A stretch of 64,000 bases of DNA from Liolophura sinensis (lineage: Eukaryota > Mollusca > Polyplacophora > Chitonida > Chitonidae). Where the stretch lies: assembly GCF_032854445.1 (NCBI RefSeq), contig NC_088298.1:5326160-5390159 (forward strand). The letters run 5' to 3'. Within the stretch, counting starts at the first letter, position 1. Each line of letters begins with the position of its first letter. A model generated the notes under the pieces. That model was not told the origin of the DNA. It was given only the letters and a program-made list of their open reading frames with translations, and did no database searches. Shown in pieces: positions 59,429 through 64,000 of this stretch. Position numbers and translations under genes: made by a program.

Positions 59429-59631
59429 TCACTGCTCTAAATCCAGAGTGTCCAGATCTTCTTCCAACTGGTCTAAATCCTCGCCGTCAAATAAATCCTC
59501 GTCAATGGGCATGTCGGCCACAAAGTCTCCGTTGAGCGTGGCAGACATGGCAGCAGCTATGGCAGCGTCAGTTTCTATATGCGGATCTGCAGGAGGTAGT
59601 GCAGCTGCCTGGTCTAATTTCCCGTGCTCAT
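59429..59631 (-). CDS. ZC3H15: ZC3H15 last coding exon
   Basis: The acceptor on the minus strand reads 'ttgttttcttcag'. Encodes DEHGKLDQAAALPPADPHIE, an Ala-rich stretch and the acidic end; TGA is at 59429-59431. The overlapping plus-strand 180-aa ORF is the shadow of this exon. Confidence 0.92.
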
Positions 59632-62600
59632 CTGAAGAAAACAAAGAGAACCAAGTCTATGTATTTACTGGACTGGTGTTTCGCAGCGCACTCTAGAATG
59701 TCTCACTCATACGATAACAATCAGCAATATACTGGGAGGAAAACAGGCACGGGGAAACCCACGACCATCCAAAGATTGCTAGTAGATCTTTTCCGTTCCC
59801 AGTTACCAAAGGGAGCAAAAAGAAAGTTATTTTTAATATATATTTAATTATTTTGGAAAAGTGAACGGAGAGCTGCAGCTTCGTCTACTTAGTTTTCACT
59901 TATTTATTTATTTAATTTGTGTTTAATGCCATATCCATGTATGATAATAATAGCAATACCCCAATTCCTCGAGCTTCTCTCTTCTGAAAAAGCGACTTGG
60001 AGTGACAAACTTTCTTACATGTGACAAACAAAGTTTCACCTGTCAAGCAAGCTCAATGTGTATTGGCCGGTCACATTCAATGGGGTACCGGCCAATTTTC
60101 CTCTAAGGTGGCACTAGTATGATATGGGGCATATCACAAGTCTTTTTGTTGTGCGACGCAAAACATATTGCTTGCTGTGGTTTCATCTGTGACATATTTG
60201 GTCTACCCACTGTGACATCGTTCTGTTCACAATAAAGTGGAACGTCCAGTGTCACTGAACTGACGCAATACATCCCACTTCAATCTTCTGCCCGTCTCCC
60301 ACTGGGGGAGAACACATGATCTGCACTGGGCTCCATGTAAGACCACATGAAAGCCTTATGAGCACCACTGACAAGGGAATCTTGGTCCCTGTCACAGTCA
60401 CCTCAAGTCTCGAACTGACTGAGAGATAAGCTTCTAAGCAACTCCAAGACTTGAGGCTCTGTTTTTGGAGATTAAGACTTAGCTAAAGCTCAGGCCAAGT
60501 CTTGTGACTCTCTATTTTTGGGGTATAAGACAAACCTTAACTACAATTCATCCAAGACTTGTGCCTCTCTGTATTTGGAGATTAAGACAAACCTTAGCTA
60601 CAACTCAGGCCAAGATTTGTGCCTCTCTGTTTTTGGGATATGAGACAAACCTTAGCTACAACTCAGGCCAAGATTTGTGCCTCTCTGTTTTTGGGGGTAT
60701 GAGACAAACCTTAGCTACAACTCAGGCCAAGACTTGTGGCTCTCTGTTTTTGGGGGTATGAGACAAACCTTAGCTACAACTCAGGCCAAGATTTGTGGCT
60801 CTCTGTTTTTGGGGGTATGAGACAAACCTTAGCTACAACTCAGGCCAAGATTTGTGCCTCTCTGTTTTTGGGGTATGAGACAAACCTTAGCTACAACTCA
60901 GGCCAAGACTTGTGGCTCTCTGTTTTTGGGGTATGAGACAAACCTTAGCTACAACTCAGGCCAAGATTTGTGCCTCTCTGTTTTTGGGGGTATGAGACAA
61001 ACCTTAGCTACAACTCAGGCCAAGACTTGTGGCTCTCTGTTTTTGGGGTATGAGACAAACCTTAGCTACAACTCAGGCCAAGACTTGTGCCTCTCTGTTT
61101 TTGGGGGTATGAGACAAACCTTAGCTACAACTCAGGCCAAGATTTGTGCCTCTCTGTTTTTGGGGGTATGAGACAAACCTTAGCTACAACTCAGGCCAAG
61201 ACTTGTGGCTCTCTGTTTTTGGGGTATGAGACAAACCTTAGCTACAACTCAGGCCAAAACCTGTGGCTCTCTGTTTAGACAAACCTTAGCTACAACTCAG
61301 GCCAAGACTTGTGACTCTGTTTTTGGAGATTAAGACAAACCTTAGCTACAACTCAGGCCAAGACTTGTGCCTCTCTGTTTTTGGGGTATGAGACAAACCT
61401 TAACTACAACTCAGGCCAAGATTTGTGACTCTCTGTTTCTGGGGTCTAAGACAAACCTTAACTACAACTCGTCCAAGACTTGAGGTTTCTGATGTACTGC
61501 CAAAGACAAACCCTATAATAATAACAATAATAATAATATGTTTACTTCAGACAATGTCAGTCCATAGTTATAAAAATGACAAAGGAAAAAAATAAATGGG
61601 AAAGGCATTCAAGAGAATTACAGAAACATGGTTTGGTACACACACGACATAAAGTTACATGCTCACAATCTTAACGACACTCACCATCATTCTGCTTACT
61701 GGAAGCTGAGGATTGACTAGTGGCTGTCGTCCTGTCTTCTGACTTTGAGACGGTCCCCGTGCCGTCCACTTCCTGGGCCTGAGCGGCAAGAGCATCCAAG
61801 TTGATATCATGAACCTCCACTTCCTCTTCCTTCATACATAACCAACAGCAAAATTAACAGCTTTGTACATACTTATGTCAACTTTTAACTTGAGCACATT
61901 TTCAATAGTCTAATTTGGGCTAAAATATTTTCAGATATTTTGTGCCAAATTATACCGAATTTTGGTCTTAAAAGTACATAGAAATCTTTGTAGAGTGCAC
62001 ATGATTGTATAGAACTTTTTTCCCAACATTTTAGATAAATTTATCAAGTAATATATACTGCCCATAATTTGGCTTTTTTCCATATTATGTTGTAATTTTA
62101 GTACCTGTAATGCATATCAAAAATTTTCTTATCTGACCAGGTGATATTTCCAAAATTTATCAGTGTAAGCAGAATACACTTGAAAAAAAAGAAATTAAAG
62201 AATCGCTTATGGCAGACATGGCTTCCTGAATTTTCACAGAGCTCAGCAGTCTGTTGTTCAAAATGGGGCTTGAAAATATTAGGAGAGAAATGCCTTAGTG
62301 ACAGTGTTTGCTGACTGAATAGGGCTCACCAGCCCTCCACTAAGGGAAGCAACTCTTGTAACTGATGGAACAACACCACCAGCTAGTATTTATTCATGAT
62401 CAGTGGAATTGTTACTAAAATATAAACTGGCAGTGTTGTTCAAGCAGGATGTTGTTGTTCCATCAGTACAAGATTTGCTTCCCTTTGCGGAACCTCAATA
62501 ATCTGGTTCCCTGCAGGTTTCGGTCATCTCCATGCAAATGTGGTTTTATCCGGGGCTAAAATTGACGTTTCACACATTCGTCAAGTGACCTCCAAGTGAC

Positions 62601-62733
62601 ATTTTGATATCGCCATGGTAACCAAACTGACCTCCTCTTCCCCAGCCTCAAACTGGAGAGCCTCGCCGTCAGCTCCTTCATCATCCTGGGCGACCAAGTC
62701 GGGGTTGAACTCGAACATCTCACGGCCACTAAT
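59429..62733 (-). CDS. ZC3H15: ZC3H15 (DFRP1), C-terminal part, three exons
   Basis: Minus-strand exons 62632-62733, 61685-61829 and 59429-59631 join in frame (phases 0 and 1) into 148 residues plus a stop. The protein starts ISGREMFEFNPDLVAQDDEG and ends DEDLFDGEDLDQLEEDLDTL then DLEQ. As I recall the family, ZC3H15 has a GREVFEF-type motif and the acidic terminus [20 protein letters not shown], matching at both ends. ZC3H15 is a cytoplasmic CCCH protein that binds and stabilises the GTPase DRG1 on the ribosome-associated pathway. The CCCH fingers and the DFRP core lie upstream, beyond 64000. The part seen is about the last third (human protein about 426 aa). Confidence 0.88.
59668..59795 (-). 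mobile_element. SINE family A, degenerate
   Basis: Minus-oriented: 'ctggtgtttcgcagcgcact', 'ctcatacgataacaatcagc', 'acccacgaccatccaaagat'. Intron of ZC3H15. Confidence 0.65.
60420..61495. repeat. 59-bp minisatellite, about 18 copies
   Basis: Unit 'gagacaaaccttagctacaa' with 'ctcaggccaagatttgtgcc' and 'tctctgtttttgggggtat', 58-60 bp depending on the G-run. ORFs reading YETNLSYNSGQDL are artefacts. Last intron of ZC3H15. Confidence 0.96.
61510..61540. repeat. ATA/ACA trinucleotide microsatellite
   Basis: 'ataataataacaataataat', about 30 bp. Confidence 0.85.
61685..61829 (-). CDS. ZC3H15: ZC3H15 penultimate coding exon
   Basis: Minus-strand acceptor '...tatgaag', donor 'g|gtgagt'. Encodes EEEVEVHDINLDALAAQAQE then a Ser/Thr-rich stretch SQSSASSKQND. 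Human ZC3H15 has a comparable acidic 'NDIDLSLY' segment here, from memory. Confidence 0.87.
62342..62487. mobile_element. Small foldback element, family M3, about 146 bp
   Basis: The left arm 62342-62375 'aagggaagcaactcttgtaa' + 'ctgatggaacaaca' pairs with the right arm 62452-62487, whose reverse complement reads 'aaagggaagcaaatcttgta' + 'ctgatggaacaac'. Intron of ZC3H15. Confidence 0.7.
62632..62733 (-). CDS. ZC3H15: ZC3H15 exon, third from the end
   Basis: Minus-strand acceptor 'gatcgtccacag', donor 'gag|gtcagt'. Encodes 34 residues, ISGREMFEFNPDLVAQDDEG through FEAGEEE. 102 nt, phase 0 at both ends. No earlier exon was found between 62734 and 64000. Confidence 0.9.
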
Positions 62734-62854
62734 CTGTGGACGATCAACAAAAACAATTTAAAAAAAAATAATAAACAATAAAAAAATAAATTAACAGATT
62801 CATGATGCGATGACTGATAGATTAACGTGAGATTTGCCACATTCCTGTTCAGTT

Positions 62855-63570
62855 AAAAGTGCTGAGAAGCCTACATGGGGATTTGAGCCCTGGGTGTGTT
62901 ACCCACGTGCTCAGAAGCCTACATGGGAATTTGAGCCCTGGGTGTGTTACCCACGTGCTCAGAAGCCTACATGGGAATTTGAGCCCTGGGTGTGTTACCC
63001 ACGTGCTCAGAGGCCTACATTGGGATTTAAGCCCTGGGTGTGTTACCCACGTGCTGAGAAGCCTACATGGGGATTTGAGCACTGGGTGTGTTACCCACAT
63101 GCTCAGAAGCCTACATGGGGATTTGAGCCCTGGGTGTGTTACCCACGTGCTGAGAAGCCTACATGGGGATTTGAGCCCTGGGTGTGTTACCCACGTGCTG
63201 AGAAGCCTACATGGGAATTTGAGCCCTGGGTGTGTTACCCACGTGCTGAGAAGACCACATGGGGATTTGAGCCCTGGGTGTGTTACCCACATGCTGAGAA
63301 GACCACATGGGAATTTGAGCCCTGGGTGTGTTACCCACGTGCCGACAAGCCCACATGGGGATTTGAGCCCTGGGTGTGTTACCCACGTGCCGACACGCCC
63401 ACATGGGGATTTGAGCCCTGGGTGTGTTACCCATGTGCCGACAAGCCCACATGGGGATTTGAGCCCTGGGTGTGTTACCCACCTGCTGAGAAGCCTACAT
63501 GGGGATATGAGTTCCAGGGTGTGTTACCCACCTGATGAGAAGCCTACATGGGGATTTGAACCCTGGGTGA
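62855..63570. repeat. 48-bp minisatellite, about 15 copies, open in several frames
   Basis: Unit 'gaagcctacatggggatttg' with 'agccctgggtgtgttaccca' and 'cgtgctga', exactly 48 bp. Because 48 is a multiple of three, frames on both strands stay open (one reads KPTWGFEPWVCYPRAE per unit). It lies in a ZC3H15 intron. Confidence 0.95.
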
Positions 63571-64000
63571 AAGCGTAACCCATATTTGGCAAAAGGTTAA
63601 AATTTTACACGCAGGGTTTAAATCTCCAAGTAGAATAGAAAGCCATCCTTGCAGATATGTAAAGAAAAGCTAAGAAAAATGATGCAGGTCATGTTGTGCA
63701 GCAGACAGCGCTGGCATGGTGGCATGATGTCACAATGGGGTGAGTTGGAATGTAGCATCACAAAGACAAATAGCGTCAATCTGCTCAGTAATTCAGCTGA
63801 AATGGGGAAAAATAGTGTACTTTCATACATGTACACAGGTGACAATACAGCGCATGTGCCGCTCTTTACATTCACTTTACATCACTCCCATCACTAGCAA
63901 ATTTTGTCCAAAAATCATGGACAATGCCACTTGAGTCACGATGATAAGACAGAAAATGATGTCAGAAAACACAAAATCTCTCTCTCAACCTTTGTTTGTA
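63571..64000. other. Window end, intron of ZC3H15, no feature seen
   Basis: Single-copy sequence. Overlapping short ORFs on both strands have no recognisable domain. No ZC3H15 exon with matching splice signals was found. Confidence 0.45.

Noticed and set aside
59154-59696. 180-residue plus-strand ORF
   Set aside because: It overlaps the antisense of the ZC3H15 last exon, whose minus-strand protein matches the known family and has consistent splice sites.
62834-63578. 233- and 239-residue ORFs with Trp/Cys-rich 16-residue repeats
   Set aside because: The 48-bp tandem unit keeps several frames open on both strands, and the region lies within a ZC3H15 intron. No start context or splice signal supports coding.

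Overview
The window is animal nuclear DNA. It has long GT-AG introns, dispersed tRNA-derived SINEs, foldback DNA elements and a very high load of minisatellites. The commonest SINE has the 3' end 'cataatgctggccgccgtcg ... aaacaccaatcaaataaata', which I associate with molluscs, bivalves in particular. That taxonomic call is recalled pattern, not a search.

Two genes can be reconstructed. (1) A 23-exon plus-strand gene (coding span 12310-46563) encodes an ankyrin-repeat protein of about 1362 residues. Every intron is GT-AG and the reading phase is preserved across all 22 junctions. The one break is a single-base frameshift at an A7 run (12936-12942) inside the large first coding exon. The predicted 3' UTR runs to a poly(A) signal near 48812 and is itself largely a 67-bp minisatellite. 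I do not recognise a named orthologue. (2) The minus-strand end of ZC3H15/DFRP1, the DRG1-binding CCCH zinc-finger protein, lies at 59429-62733. Three C-terminal exons are present and the 5' exons lie beyond the right edge. The two genes converge. A weaker candidate is a small three-exon plus-strand gene (3635-8261) of about 65 residues.

Layout: 1-2560 is a 61-bp satellite; 2.6-12.3 kb holds SINEs, small repeats and the candidate small gene; 12.3-48.8 kb is the ankyrin gene, with at least ten tandem arrays in its introns; 48.9-59.4 kb is intergenic, with four large arrays and a TIR element; 59.4-64 kb is the ZC3H15 3' end with two intronic arrays. By my own addition roughly 30 percent of the window is tandem repeat.

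The most interesting observations concern how these arrays arose. Two minisatellites appear to be amplified pieces of one SINE family. A hAT-like transposon sits between two blocks of one of those arrays. Its BED zinc finger has been split by about 28 tandem copies of the segment between the Cys and His halves. A 135-bp unique flank is duplicated inside a 35-bp array. Most long ORFs in the window are periodicity artefacts of these arrays, not genes.
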